64,000 bases of DNA from Alligator mississippiensis (lineage: Eukaryota; Chordata; Crocodylia; Alligatoridae), in assembly GCF_030867095.1 (NCBI RefSeq), contig NC_081828.1, positions 47,283,434-47,347,433 on the forward strand, given 5' to 3'. A model generated the notes under the pieces. The model did no database searches. It was not told the DNA's origin and saw only the letters and a list, made by a program, of their open reading frames with translations. Positions 22,086-34,519 of the stretch are shown in pieces. Within the stretch, counting starts at the first letter, position 1. Each line of letters begins with the position of its first letter. A program made the position numbers and the translations under genes.

Positions 22086-23229
22086 TGTATTAGGACCTAC
22101 CTAGGTAGCTTGGATAATATGGATCTTGCAGAGCAACTAAGGCTTTCTGGCTGAGCTATTTGAAAACTTTACTACAGAAAGTCTGGAAATGCACAGTAGG
22201 GACCCAGTGATTTTACAATTGCAGTGAAATTATTAACTCATTCATAATGTCTCCAAACACTTCGCACAACCCATTCAAACTATACTTCAATTGCACTCTT
22301 CAGTTGAAAAATGGTGTCAAATTCTCTGCTGGCATTAACTGGAAAGGCTCCACTGAAGTTGATAGAGTTCTGCAATTTATACCAGTTGGGAATTTGGCTC
22401 TTTGTTTGCAATAGGTACCTGAGAAGGTGTATGTTGTTGATAAAATACATAGGGCAGGGCCTCAAAGCCTCCTAAGATGTGTATGTGCTTTAGTAGAGAG
22501 GGACATATTGATGGAGAGAAAGATTATTAGTATACAACTTAAAAGTGAAATGATTAATATGCTGTTTGGTATTATGAAATGTGCTGGTTGTTGGTTCCCT
22601 AACGTTAGGTATATGAGATAAAGAACAGGAATTGTAGGTTTGAACTAGTAACTATCTTGTATTATAAATAACACACATATTGTTTAGCAGTAAATCATTC
22701 TCGCTAGTGCACGATTGTTAAATTATGTTGAAAATTGATCCATTTGAGAAAAAAAATGTGTTCCTGTATTTTAATAGCAATTTGAGATGTTGATGTGTGT
22801 GTATATTTTGACAGATTTGAGGGGCAAAGTTAAAGTTGAGTGGGTGGCACAAGTCATTTGGGGTGATAATGAATGATCAGTAATTATATGGCAATAGGGA
22901 ATTGGCTGGATACCTTAATTATGCACTTTCAGATTTTCTAACATTAAAGAGCTTTATTAAATAGCTGTAGATTTTTTTTGTAGAGAAAGTCTAATTATTT
23001 GGAGGCTGGGTGTCAGCCAAAACATAGTTGCAATTAGAAATTTTTTAATGAAGTTGGGGGAGGAGATAACTAATTCTTAGGTTAGGATATTTTCTATGTT
23101 AGCAAAATTTAAATAGGAATTACTCCTTAGCCACAGATATTAGGAAACAAGCTGACAGTAAGTCACTAACTGTGCTTTGTACTTGCCACTAACATGATGA
23201 TATGGGTAAAAAGCTGAGTTGAGCAAAAA
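22086..23229. other. no gene seen
   Basis: AT-rich DNA with no supported gene, RNA or classifiable repeat. Confidence 0.5.
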
Positions 23230-23262
23230 GAGATACATATCTTGTATGAAGATATGTATCTC
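23230..23262. repeat. perfect 12-bp inverted repeat
   Basis: GAGATACATATC (23230-23241) and GATATGTATCTC (23251-23262) are perfect reverse complements separated by 9 bp. Confidence 0.85.
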
Positions 23263-23349
23263 ATACTTATCTTTTATGAATTTCACAGAGCAGCTTGGTG
23301 TGACCATTTTCATACCCCTTTATTTTATTCTTCCTGAGCACACTGGTTG

Positions 23350-23670
23350 TCAACGTGGATGAAATTTTTCAACCACGTGTTTTTTGGTTAGAAATGCATT
23401 TTCAAGAACACTGAAACATTTTGCAAATTCATCTGTTTTGCTAAATTGCTCATGTGTTAAAATAAATATGCTAACCAATTAAAAATTAATCACATTAAAC
23501 TAAAAATTTTCAAATCATCAAATTGTTTTTTGACATAAAAATATTTTGATTCAAAATTTTGATTTTGTTTTAAAAACAGTTAAGGGCTTGAAACTCAAAA
23601 CAAAAATCTTTCCTTTTGTGTCAGAATAAACATTAGTTCTGACCTGAAAAAACATTTCGCTCCTAAACTT
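23350..23670. repeat. AT-rich fold-back repeat of the AAAAATTTC type
   Basis: The stretch has GAAATTTTTCAACCAC, TTTTCAAGAACACTGAAAC, AAAATTTTCAAATC and CAAAATTTTGATTTTG blocks, matching the family named at 4380-4650. Ends not defined. Confidence 0.4.
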
Positions 23671-23924
23671 CCAGGTTGCTGATTCTTTTTTCCAGGTTGC
23701 TAGCAAATTGAAAAAAGCATTTATTGGCATGACTATAACTGGTATAATTGGTTTTGTCTTTTATGTCAGGAATGGCTGCACTTCTTGGACAATTAATCAT
23801 ATTCATATGTCGTATATTTTTGCTATCGTCTAGTTACAAAATTTCAGTCATCCAATCAGAAAGCAGAAATAACATCATGCAACTTGGGTGATCAACCACA
23901 AGGCATAAAAAAAGAGAAATGATG

Positions 23925-24045
23925 AATCTTGTGAAAAGGCACTGCACGGAAATTCAGAAGTTCTGGGTTCAGTTCCTCACTTTGCCAGAGAGTTCATTTA
24001 ATCTCTCAGTGTCTTGGGTCGTTAAAATAGGATTTCTTTTCTCTG
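23925..24045 (+). repeat. MIR-like SINE, 5' and core part
   Basis: Plus-strand MIR blocks: gaaaaggcactgcac, TTCTGGGTTCAGTTCCTCAC and tttaatctctcagtgtcttgg, ending after cgttaaaatagg. Confidence 0.65.
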
Positions 24046-24119
24046 AACTTTTGTCTGCCTCCATAGATACTAAATTCTCTGATGCAGGAACTCTCTCTTT
24101 TTACATATTTACAGTACAG

Positions 24120-24465
24120 CTGGCAAAAATTTCAAACAAATGTTTTTTCTGGTGAGAAATAGACTGGGCAACACTAAAAATGTTTTGGAAATATGCATTA
24201 ATTTAACCAAAAAAAAAATCACTTTGAAGTTTTGAGAATTAAAAAAAAGAAACATCCAAAATCAGTTGTGTGTGCATAAGGGGGGTTAAGGTTAATTGTT
24301 TTTTGCCTATTTCCTTTGTTGTCTTTAGAAAAAGTCAACAAATTAACAAGCTTGAGATGGAACATTTCAGCCCAAAGCGAGCACTTTTAATTTTCAGGTC
24401 AACAAAAATGTCAAGCTTTCCCCCATTTTTTCCCCTTCTAAATTGGATTTTTTGGCACCCCACTT
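24120..24465. repeat. AT-rich fold-back repeat of the AAAAATTTC type
   Basis: It opens with CAGCTGGCAAAAATTTCAAA and contains GGAACATTTCAGCCC and AAAAATGTCAAGCTTTCCCC blocks, like the family at 4380 and 33060. The terminal CAGCTGG could be its end. Confidence 0.45.
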
Positions 24466-24919
24466 AAGTAACAAACAGTAACAAACACGTGCATGTGTTG
24501 AATAACATGTGAATAATTTGTCAAAAGATAAAAGGCCAAAATTCAGAGGTGATTGGAAGTAAATAATGCCCACGGTACTAAGTGAAGGCAATGAATAGAA
24601 CAGGTGTGATATATTAGCTATACTTGTAGACAAAAGCAGGCTAGATGACAGGAGATGTGACACTGAGACACTAGATATAACCAGGCCAACACAAAGAGCC
24701 AAGATCAATGCACCTGCCTAAAGAACAGGATTCCTGCTGTTAGTTAAATAAAGGCCTGCATCCATATGAAAATGTTCTAGTTCTGTTACTCTGTTCACTG
24801 ATTCACAGTACAAAGCCATTTAGTCTAAATCCTTCAGCACATCACAGGTATCCTGTGGCCCCTTGCTTCCAGGGAATCTGAATAATAAAGGTGCTAGAGT
24901 GTCAGGAATGAGATTCTGT

Positions 24920-26135
24920 CTAGGGAGAGACATTACACATAAACCGGTTTAAATGATCAGAAACTGGTTTAAACCTATAACAGAACATAAGTTCAGTGTA
25001 CATAAACCAGTTTCAAAATGGGTAAAACCAGTTTAAGATAAACCTGGTTGAATGTAGCATCAGATTTAACTGATTTGGGCCAAACCGGTTTATGCAATGC
25101 CTGTCCCAGACCCCTTCCTAGTTTAAATTAAACCAGAGTCCCCCAGCACCCCAGATGCTTTGCAGCCCTGGGCTGGGCTGGGCTGGGCTGGGCTGGGCTC
25201 TGCTGTCTGCTCCAGAGAGCAGGGCTGGCCCTGCCCCTCTGCTCCCTAGCCAGAGCTCTGGCAGAGATTGCAGGCACAGCAGAGTCTGCCTGGCTTCTCC
25301 CTATCCTACCTCTCTTGAAGAGAAAAATAGAGGACATAAAGGCGTTGGGTTTCATATCAATAGAGGACAGAGGACCGAGTAGCAGAAAACTGGAATGTCC
25401 TCTATGATGGCCACCCTAGCCCTCTCCCATAGCATGGACCCCATCCCCATGGACCCTAGACATGTGGCATGCTAGCTAATGCTGAGAGATCTCCGTGTAT
25501 GTCTCCAATTTCACTGAGACAGGCAGACAGAACAGTGGCCACTTAGGGCATTTTGAAGCTAATCACTAGGTCAGCTGGTAATGTCCCTCCATTCCTTCCT
25601 TAGAAAAAGCTGTTTAAGAAGAGCTTGAACTAATGGGAGAAGTGTTTGTTTTGTTGATGGGCTGATAAATGCTATGTTACCAGCTCCCTGCTGGCTCCCT
25701 CACCTGTCAGGTTTGCAGACAGTATGAAGCAGCAGGGAGACAGAGATTGAAAAGCTCAGCATCATCAACAGACGCATGCACTGCACACACACCCTTTGCC
25801 TCCGAGTGCTAGCCCAGAGCTGTGGTCTAGCAATACTTCATTCCCTTGAACAGCAAGCAGGCAAAAGCCCGGAACAGTGCAGGCCAGGGTGGGGGTTTAC
25901 ACCCCTAATCAGAGCATCCTGCTGGGATCTGGCCACACCCCCCTCAGCTCAGCACTGTGGAAGGGAAACTAGCAGCCCCCAGCTTCTAGCCTCAGTCACT
26001 GCAGGCATGTGCCTGCATTTCCTCAGCCTAGAAGGAATGTCTGTTCAGTTGCAAACTGATTCAATCTAGACAGGTTTGACTAACCTGCAAATATTGAAAC
26101 AATTCAGGCTCAGGGTTTTTGAATGTCTGTCCCTA
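24920..26135 (+). mobile_element. hAT-like non-autonomous element, copy 1 (uninterrupted)
   Basis: Both ends read inward as CTAGGGA(G/C)AGACATT, a 15-bp terminal inverted repeat. Next to the left end stand five copies of the palindromic word AAAC(C/T)GGTTT or AAACCAGTTT at 24941, 24961, 25004, 25025 and 25082, plus AAACCTGGTT at 25040; such subterminal arrays are typical transposase-binding sites. The 1.2-kb interior has no transposase frame. The same element recurs at 35186-36569. No target duplication could be shown, so the superfamily is an inference. Confidence 0.65.
25170..25199 (+). repeat. (GGGCT)6 tandem repeat
   Basis: Six perfect GGGCT units in a row. Copy 2 of the host element has only about two units at the matching place (35905-35915), so the run expanded in copy 1. 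Four G-triplets with 2-nt spacers fit a G-quadruplex motif. Confidence 0.9.
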
Positions 26136-27162
26136 GCCTCATTGGCAAAAAGTGTTTGTAGGGTCAGAGATTGACTAAACATTAGGGATGTTGTAGGTCA
26201 AGGGTATGGTGTTCTGGCAGAGCTGAGTTAAAATTTAGGATTGGGATAAAAATTATCATTAAGGTAAATTTGCAGAGCTATGTGATTTGGGGGCTGGGGT
26301 GGGGGGGACGGTGGAAATCTTTTCTGCACTGTGCTTCATTCAAAACTTTTCGTTGTCAACTTTCAGAAGCACAACATTCCCTAACACATCTTTAAAAATC
26401 CACTACTATCTAATGACTAAACATCTTCATTATACCCAAAATCTCAATGCCCCCTCACCCCCGTAAATCCAAAGAACTGTATTGATTTCAGTATAGTAAC
26501 TCCTAGTTTGTAGTGGTGTAACTAAAAGCAGAATATGGCCCCATTTCCTATTATAAGCATTATTGTTACTTGCTGGACAATTAACAAAGTAAATCACAGT
26601 TTGCCCCCAAACACAATGAATACGTTTGCAGTACAGATGTAAGCTCAGATGAGCACAGCTGCAGTTTATTCCAAGTGCATATGCACATACACGGGGTGGG
26701 GGTGCGGATCTTGGCAATCCCAGGGTTAGGAAGTAACTAACAAAGCCATGCATAACTATTGTTCAGTAATCATGGTTCTCAGAGGCTTCAACATAATAGA
26801 TGGCATGGCTGCCTATAAAGACATGATGATAGGATGAAGTGGGCTCATGCAGCTGGAAGGACAATGGGATGGAGCAAGGCACAGATGACTGAGGATGTGC
26901 TGCCAACATCTACTTCCAAGATGGGGCTAGATAGAATGAAAAGCATTTCTCCCTCTCCGAGCCCACGTGTCAGCAGACACACCAGGCACACAACATTCAT
27001 CACTACCATCAGAGGTAAAAGATCGAAGTACAGTTGATTTACAGAAATCTGGTCCCTCTTCTGGAGATATCTGAATAAACCCTTCCTCTGCAAGACTCAG
27101 GAATAGTCAACTATGGGGAAAGCAGGAGCTAGCAGGAGGCTGGGAAGTAGACAAGTCCCTTG
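26136..27162. other. no gene seen
   Basis: No supported gene or repeat. The open frame at 26430-26753 (minus) has no recognisable motif. Confidence 0.5.
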
Positions 27163-27440
27163 TCCTTTAACATAGGTGACTGGTAGGAGGGGCATGGTGA
27201 GGGAGTACGTGCCACCCCTGAGACTGGCCACTGCCAGCTTCTGCAGGCAATCGCTGCTCGCCCCACCCCCCTGCTGCTGATGCCGCCATTGGCTTCTGCG
27301 GGCAGTTGCTGCTCACCACACCACCGCCAGCTTCTGCAGATGATCGCCACTCACCACCCCGCTGCCGACACCGCTGATGCCGACGCCCACAAACTGTGCC
27401 CCCCCAGTCTCAGGAGGCACCAGTCACCCATGTCCCTTAA
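27163..27440 (+). mobile_element. short hAT-type element with GC-rich tandem core and 8-bp target duplication
   Basis: The element runs 27171-27432 (262 bp). Its ends read inward CATAGGTGACTGGT and CATGGGTGACTGGT. The flanks are TCCTTTAA (27163-27170) and TCCCTTAA (27433-27440), 7 of 8 identical. Between the ends lie degenerate CpG-rich units (GCCAGCTTCTGCAG, CGCTGCTCGCC, GCTGATGCCG) with a period near 60 bp. No coding capacity. Confidence 0.75.
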
Positions 27441-27685
27441 TACAGGTATATCCTTGCCCCTGTAATAAAGGTACAGAAATTAAGGCAGACTGGAAGCAGA
27501 TCATGTGGCAGGTTCAGCAGTAGAGTTCACGGCCCCATTTTTCCTATTACACACTGTACAGAAGTAGCCAGTTACAGCAGAGACATCAGCAGCTTTCTTT
27601 AGTACTTGGTCCTAACAAACACCCAAGGAATTATGGGATGTATTCTTCAGCACCATCTGCAGACAAAGTTGTCTATGATGCAACT

Positions 27686-28086
27686 CGGGGCTGTCCAACT
27701 AGTGGCCCACAAGGGGTTAATCTGTGGCTTCTGGGTGCCCACCCTGCCACCACTACCCCCCATCACTCCAGCTACAGCAGCTGGGGTCTTCAGGCTCCCC
27801 CTCTCTCCTTGAACGTCCATGTTCTGTCCCCTCCAGGAGGCCGGGGTGGGGGGTACAACCCACAGTACTGGAGGAACCCACAGCTGAGGGTGTGACAGAG
27901 TGCCCACACCAGCAGTGGAGAAGGAGACTGGGGAGTGCCTGTGCATCATGGAGTGGCTCACATGAATGGTGCGACTGTGGAGGGGGAAGGCACAAACCTG
28001 GCATGCAGCACAGAGGGCCTATGGCTTATGCTGGTGAAGCCCTCAAGGCATGAGGCTCCTACACCCTTAGAAGCTGGACAGCCTTG
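27686..28086 (+). mobile_element. hAT-like non-autonomous element
   Basis: The left end CGGGGCTGTCCAACT matches the inward-read right end CAAGGCTGTCCAGCT. The 400-bp interior is GC-rich without a credible gene. The flanks (ATGCAACT and ATACTTGT) agree at only 4 of 8 positions, so the target duplication is not demonstrated. Confidence 0.5.
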
Positions 28087-28394
28087 ATACTTGTATACAG
28101 ACTTCTCCTTTGGAAAGCACTCCCATAAAAACTGTTTTCCATACAGGAAATGTAACAAGTGATAAAGTGTGAGAACTTTAACAGATGAAGGGTCTGTTAA
28201 AGAGAAAAACAAAACAATAAAACAAAAAGCACATGGCAGTGCCAACAGAATTTACTTGAGAAAAGGGGCAGAAAATAGAAAAAGGGTACTAGATAAGGGC
28301 AGATTCATTTCTGAAGAGGATGGCTTTTCAAAGTGTTCCAGGAGGCTGCAGTGGTTCCTCCAAGGTCTGTGAGGAGACATCCTTCTCTAGCATT
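28087..28394. other. no gene seen
   Basis: No supported feature in this stretch. Confidence 0.5.
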
Positions 28395-28570
28395 TAAAGA
28401 ATGATGCTGCTGTCTCAGACTCCTTGCTCTGTCACTAGCCTGTTGGACAGGTATTTTAACCTCTGCAATAAGGAGATGATGATACATTGTATAACACAAG
28501 AATTGTGAGGGTTAGCTAGTGTCCGTAAAGCCCTTTGAGATCATTGGATGAGAGTTAGTAAAGGGCAACG
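28395..28570 (+). repeat. MIR-like SINE
   Basis: Plus-strand MIR blocks: tcagactccttgctctgtca, gacaggtattttaacctctg, caataaggagatgatgatac, attgtgagggttag and the 3' part taaagccctttgagatc. Old copy with the 3' end kept. Confidence 0.75.
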
Positions 28571-30162
28571 TAAAAGAACATTTGCAAGAATGGCCTCAGC
28601 AAGACTGAAAGTGTTCAGTGTTCCTGGGAGATATACAAGTGAAAGGGAAAGCAGGACCTATGTTTCTTTTACAGAGCGAATAGGGCACTGTAGTTATTTA
28701 GCTGTCTCAGGCATGCAAGATCAAACTGGGATAGTCCTCTTCCAGTCTCCTTCCAAAACCAGAATGAGAAGCTGTGCACAGCAGAGAAAAAATGGTCCAG
28801 TCCATGGAGTGAGACATGAGAGTCCTATGCTCTGCTGTGAAAGATGCCTGCTCACCAATGACTTTATTTAATTACTAAGGTCCAGATCTTCAATAGGAAT
28901 TAATAGAAATATCACAAATGATTCTATTTTGCAAAGTTCGTTTTTTTTAAAAAAAATCTTGGTTTGATCACAAAAATAGCTATTGCAATTTCTCATTTAC
29001 CTCAAACTGTTTTCCCCCTCATTGTTTTCAATTTAACAAAAAACACCTTGCAAAAAAAACAAAACTAAGACATTCATCTTTGAAAAAAAAGGCCATGTGG
29101 CAGACATAAGCTAAGCCACATTATTTTACCCAGAGCTTCAGACGGACAGAAACTCCAAGGCAGAGAAAAAGCTCTCTGCCCTATCATACATTAGAGAATG
29201 AGGGAGACGCACAGCTACAGAGGGAATTTCCTGTGCATAACACTTCACTGCAAAATTCCTCCAGTGATGCCCTAAGTGTTGCTGTAGCAAGATGCAAAAC
29301 TCGGAATTGGTTCTAAACTGGAACTGAACCAAGACTTGAGGAAAGGATTCCTATTTTCTGACAAAAGCTGTTGTGCTGTTGGGTGGATGCTTCAATGGGA
29401 AGTGATAAAGAAGCAATCCTTAGCTGATAAGCAAACTCATTTGTACAATCCCTACACCCTCCTACTCTGCTGGAATTGCTACAGCTGGGGTGCCAAGTGG
29501 CACTTTCCCATGCACGGGGAATGGGCTGCCCCGGAGGGAATCTGACAACTGTGGGACTACTCAGTGACACCAAACTATAAGCAAAGGTTTACCTTCTGAA
29601 GAAGAGGGGAATGATGTGGTAATGGGGATTTCAGACCAATGGGTGGGAAGCTGAATTAATGAACTACTGCCAGTGTTACTGTGGTGGAGCATTTTATTTA
29701 TCATTCATAGATACAATATTATTGGGTTTTCCTGGAGATTATGTTGTGTTCCCTTTTGTTCTAACACAGCTTGCTGTATACATGTAAACTCAGGGTTTCC
29801 AAGCAGGTCAGTATTTTATAGTAAGCATACCCAGGGAAGGGATTTAGAGAACCTACCTAGAAATTTTGGATGGGACCCTGAAGTTGGTAAAGACTGATCA
29901 TTTTAAGAGGGGGGGCTCCTCTCCCAGCTGCCTGAATCTGGACTTTAGTTCTGCCAATGCTACCTCTGGTAAAAAGGAGTTACAGAATGAAAAATATCTT
30001 TATTTGAAAATATTTTAGCAGCTTGATTTACAGTCTTATTAATAACAACACCCTGTTTCTAGGGGCTTATACAGTAGCACAGCTCAAACCATTTGCATTT
30101 GCCAATGAGCAGAGGTAGAACAGCATAATGTGGGTTACACTATGACTTCTGCATATCAATGC
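28571..30162. other. no gene seen
   Basis: No supported gene. Around 28920-29095 the DNA is AT-rich with TTTTTTTTAAAAAAAA and resembles the AAAAATTTC-type repeat. A (G)7 run stands at about 29910. Confidence 0.5.
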
Positions 30163-30408
30163 CAGCAATTCTCAACTCTAGAGTGCCTTGAAATTCTTTC
30201 AAGGGTGATGCAGGATGCCATGAACTGTTAAGTGTGCAAGCACGAGTCACAAGATAGACCCAGATTTCAAATAGGAATCCATAGTGTTAAAAACATTCCA
30301 ACCTGTTGTGGTCTTCTTGAGTTCTTTAGAACAGAATTATTGTTAGTTTTCTGTAGTCAAAAACAAGCAAAAACGAGGAGTTGGCATTTCCAAGGAGAGC
30401 CTTGAGCC
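30163..30408 (+). mobile_element. hAT MITE of the TTCTCAAC type
   Basis: It begins CAGCAATTCTCAACTCTAGA and shares ordered blocks with 55495-55792: GTGCCTTGA, cacaagata-ac, atagtgttaaaaacattcc, aacctgttgt, ttgagttcttt, tctgtagtca, gttggcattt and ccttgag. The right terminus is not kept or has diverged. Confidence 0.7.
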
Positions 30409-31164
30409 CAGGGCAGATCCTGGGGAGATGCAGTGGTCCAGCTACAGCCCACTTTGATTCCTGGTCCACCCAAAGTTTAAAATCAACTGCCTAACTGGCA
30501 GCAGCAGTTGTATTCAGGCAGCAGCGAGAATCACTTGATGATCTAGCCATGATAACATACTTGATTCCTCCTAAACTTTTGTTCAGGTTATTAACAACCC
30601 TCTCTCCTTGTTGTTCCACTAATCAAGTTATTCTTTCTTCGCACTTCTACTGTCTTTCAGCCGATCCTCTTAAGGTAGTTCCTACTTCACAGGCCTGCAA
30701 GCTGTTTTTAACTTTAGCTACAAACATTAATTCAAATGTAGCTACATTAATTCAGGTGAACTGCACAGACATCCCAGACATTAATTCAGGTATGGAAATA
30801 ACTTTCAGTGGGGCATTGGATGCACTATCCAGATGCTCAAAAAGGCTAGATTTTTTTTTATGAATCTGAAAGAAATGTACATTTAATTCTACTGACAATA
30901 AAACTAAAGAAAACATCTTTTGATTATTTTTGCCTAGTTTGTTGTTTTACTTATATAGTATAATATGACAAATTAATACACATTCCAATAAAGTGATATT
31001 TGTTTTTACTTTTATCTTAAACTGAATTATATAGACCAAAGCCTAGCATAGTAGTAAAGCTTCTAGTTTCTTTTTGCCTGGGAAAAAATGTGTTTTGGGC
31101 TATACGTGATGAGGCATCACAGCATCTGCACCCCACTTTTCAAAATCACAGATCTGCCCATGCT

Positions 31165-31211
31165 TGAGCCCAACAAGGGGCGCCTTGAGTCTAAAAGGTT
31201 GAGAACCATGT
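31165..31211 (+). mobile_element. right-end fragment of the same hAT MITE family
   Basis: AAGGGGCGCCTTGAGTCT followed by AAAAGGTTGAGAACCATG matches the right end of the copy at 55495-55792. It repeats the segment already present in the 30163 copy, so it is a separate insertion. Confidence 0.7.
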
Positions 31212-33059
31212 CCATAGATTTTCCTAAAGAGAAATGATCTACACTATGATCCACATCTGTTCCTAATAGATCAGGAAAAACACTGACAACAAGATGACTT
31301 GTGATAGAAAGAAAAAATACAGTCAAATGCCAAGGATAACAAGCAAGGTATGAGAGAAAGAATGACTAATTAATTTAAACAGAAGTTTGATGATGCAGTG
31401 TGCAAGCTGAATACAAAGGCCTTGATTATGGAGAGCAAAGCAGTTGGCATGAAAGTGCAAGGAGGGGCAATGTTAAGTGTAACACTGCAAGACCGACTAA
31501 TGCGTGTCTGCCCAAAAGGAAAATGCTTAAGGCCACAGATGTCAAAGTGATAGTGGATTAAGGCAACAAAGACATAGTGGAATGCTTCAAGGAAAACAGA
31601 TGTTTGGAATCAGTGACAAACATTCCAGGTTTTTGCAAGGACAAAGGAAACGTCTCCAAAGTCGCAAAAACTCTTATCTTTGCACAGGGGGAACATGATG
31701 AGAATACAAGACAAGACATGATGTTGTAACCAGCTAATATGGATCATTCTCCTCATATGGCTTAGGGAGTTTCCATGGACTGACCCTAGTTATCTGAGAC
31801 CAGAAGACTAAAAGTCCTGGTGATGCATGCATATGGAAGTGTTTGGTAGTCCATGAACAGCCTTTGCTTTTAGAGCCTGTGGTGAGGGTCTACCAGCCTG
31901 ATGTGGCCTTCATTAACTGAACTACTTTAAGACCACAGCATTATCCTAACAGAATTTCACTGATCACTATACAGTTGAGCCTGGGGTATACCCCTGAAAC
32001 AGCTGCTAACAAAATGAGCTAGCTTATCACTCAAAGCAGCTGGCAGACAGGGATCTGGCTGCGCAGAAATGGGGCTCAGTTTGAAACTTATTTTTTAAGT
32101 AGACCTCTCCCTAACAAGTCATAATAGTTTCATCTCAATATCTGTAAAATGAATTCAGGTCCACATGGAAAAGCACCTGCATTACAAAATCCACTACCAG
32201 CCCTGGCATAGGTAGGTCCTGTGGAGAGATGCTGAAAACTCAGCAACTGAAAGAAGCTGAACTCTCTTCACTTCTAAGACATAAGACTTTTATGGCAATG
32301 TTGAGATACCACATTAGGGAAGCTTGCGCTTCCCCTGCCAGGAATGAACCAGTTCTGATGACAAACAAAAGGTTTCATTTTCCAAGGTGGTCAACCCAAC
32401 ACCTCCACACATCTTCCCACTTGATCCAAGTGAAGCAAGACACCTGTCTTCCTTTTGCCTTTTCATTTCTATATGCAATGACTTTCTGACATGACAACAG
32501 ATGTTCCACTACATTTATCTGTTGGCTCCAACACATCACTCTTTGGTGCCCTGTCCAATGTAGACCTATACATCAACACCTGTCTTGTAGAGGCCATGAA
32601 ATTCATAGATTTTAAGGCTAGAGAAAACTTTTAGAAAATCATCTACTCTGCCTTCCCACATATGGAGGTCCCTTGCCCCTTCGAGAGCAGCTTATGCTTC
32701 CTGACAGAGAAATCAGAAGTGGTAAACTTGAAGGAGGATTATTTGGAGAACAACATTTTCCTAAATCCAAAATACCAGCAAAGAAGTGAACTCTCTCACA
32801 TACAGGCAAAGCTGGGGTCTCAGCTGTTAATCCTCTGGTTTTATGTCCATGGATTTTCCAAAAAAAGAAAAAAAAAGGTGGGGGGGAGCAGAAAGTGCTG
32901 TTTAGCATTTTTCACTCCAATATTATTTTGTTCTTTGGAGCAAGGAGTTCTTCATTGGCTGATACAAAAACAGCATTTCTCTCCAAGTTCTTGCACAGAG
33001 GTCTGGTAGAAATAAAACAGCTTGATTAAACTGCTTTAGCTGAACAAATTAAATCCCAA
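31212..33059. other. no gene seen
   Basis: About 1.8 kb without a supported gene or classifiable repeat. An A-rich and G-rich run (AAAAAAAGAAAAAAAAAGG then GGGGGG) lies at about 32858-32887. Confidence 0.5.
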
Positions 33060-33370
33060 TGTAGTAGATTCAAGTGAAACTGGTGGAAAATTGTCTATGA
33101 CAAATTATGTTTTTTACCCAAAATGTAAATTTTAATTATTTTTAAGTCAGTATTCAACCAAAAAAATGGAAAGGCTTTCAGTTGGAAAAACAGGAGAAAA
33201 ATGAAGAAAAATATATTTCTTTCCCTTAATTTTCCCACTGAAAAAAGAGGGGAACAGTTAGAGAATTAGAAAGGTTGGAAAACCCAGCATATATTAATTT
33301 TCCATTGAAAATGCTTTTTCCTAAAACTTCAAAATACTGTGTAGAAAATTCTTGACAAGCTCTACTTGAC
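33060..33370. repeat. AT-rich fold-back repeat of the AAAAATTTC type
   Basis: It contains AACTGGTGGAAAATTGTC, CAGTTGGAAAAACAGG, TTTTCCATTGAAAATGC and ends AATTCTTGACAAGCTCTAC, as expected for an old element with ends near a GAGCTGG/CCAGCTC word. Confidence 0.45.
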
Positions 33371-34519
33371 AGAGTCAAATGATGAGTTGTAATATGACAT
33401 TCAAGGAACACGACTGGGACATCTATCATCATCTCTGCTTTCCATAACACATGAGGACCACTGAGGGCATGAGGACGTCAAGTGTAGTCTGTGGGCAGAC
33501 CTCTGTTTACAGCCTCAACTGGTCCAGCCTCCTAGTATCGGGGTTTCAAAAGCTACCACGTCAGAATTTGGGGCCACTAAACTTTTGCAGATAAATTGAG
33601 AACCTGGATGTCTTTCAGTTCTCCTAAGGAAATATTTTCCTTGCTATCTAAGAAGAATCACACTTAGTTCTTACTACTCCCCAGAACCTTACCATTGATC
33701 CCATCCAGTAGATTTCAGTCTATTTGCTACTGTTGTCTACTTATATGGTTCCACTGGTATGCACAGCATTTCACATGCCCGCCCCAAAATAACTCGCTTA
33801 ACAGCTCAGATTCAAAAAGCCTTTAGCAGTCTTTCTCAAACAACCAAGCAGTGAAGTCTCCACCCTTCTCAAATACTGAGGTAAAGTGCATTCAGGCTGG
33901 ATTCCAAAATGCTCGTAGAGAATGTAGCCCCCAGTTTTGATATACCACAGCTTAACTCAAACCCTTTCTTTCATTAAAGCAAGGCTACAATAGGTGCCTT
34001 GACAAGCATTGCAACTATTTCCTTGTCTCTCCAGCCTCCCTGCACTACAGGTATTATGTAAATTATCTTGCAAATTATTTCCATCAAACTAGTTCATAAA
34101 AAACCTGGGTTGGCAAATACTTCTCTTGGTTTTGAATATTACCAGACCAGCAGAAATCTTAATCACAATGGTTTTGAATACTACTGGACTTACCAAAATT
34201 CATATACTAACAAAGCGACCTGTTATCAAGTGCTGATTAATTATGTTCAGGACCCTGTTAAGACAGTGAAACACAATACTGACAAATGTAAATAGAGATG
34301 CAGGTAATTAGCACCAGAACTGTGGGGTTTATTAATATTCAAATATAGGCAAACAATAAATACAAATGCAGGGCTTGGGGAGGGAAAGGGATACATTTTT
34401 CCAAACTAAACATCTTCCCCATTTCCTCCCTGATAAAACCAGTCAGTAGCACTACTGTTTTCAACATCATGTCATTCTCCAGCAAGCATCCGCATTACTG
34501 CTAAGAGTGTCCTTCCAGA
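33371..34519. other. no gene seen
   Basis: No supported gene. Two related short blocks (TTTTGAATATTACCAGACCAG near 34130 and TTTTGAATACTACTGGAC near 34172) form an imperfect local duplication. Confidence 0.5.

Noticed and set aside
30163..31211. One hAT MITE split by a 750-bp insertion
   Set aside because: The two pieces both contain the GCCTTGAG segment, so they are separate copies and not halves of one.
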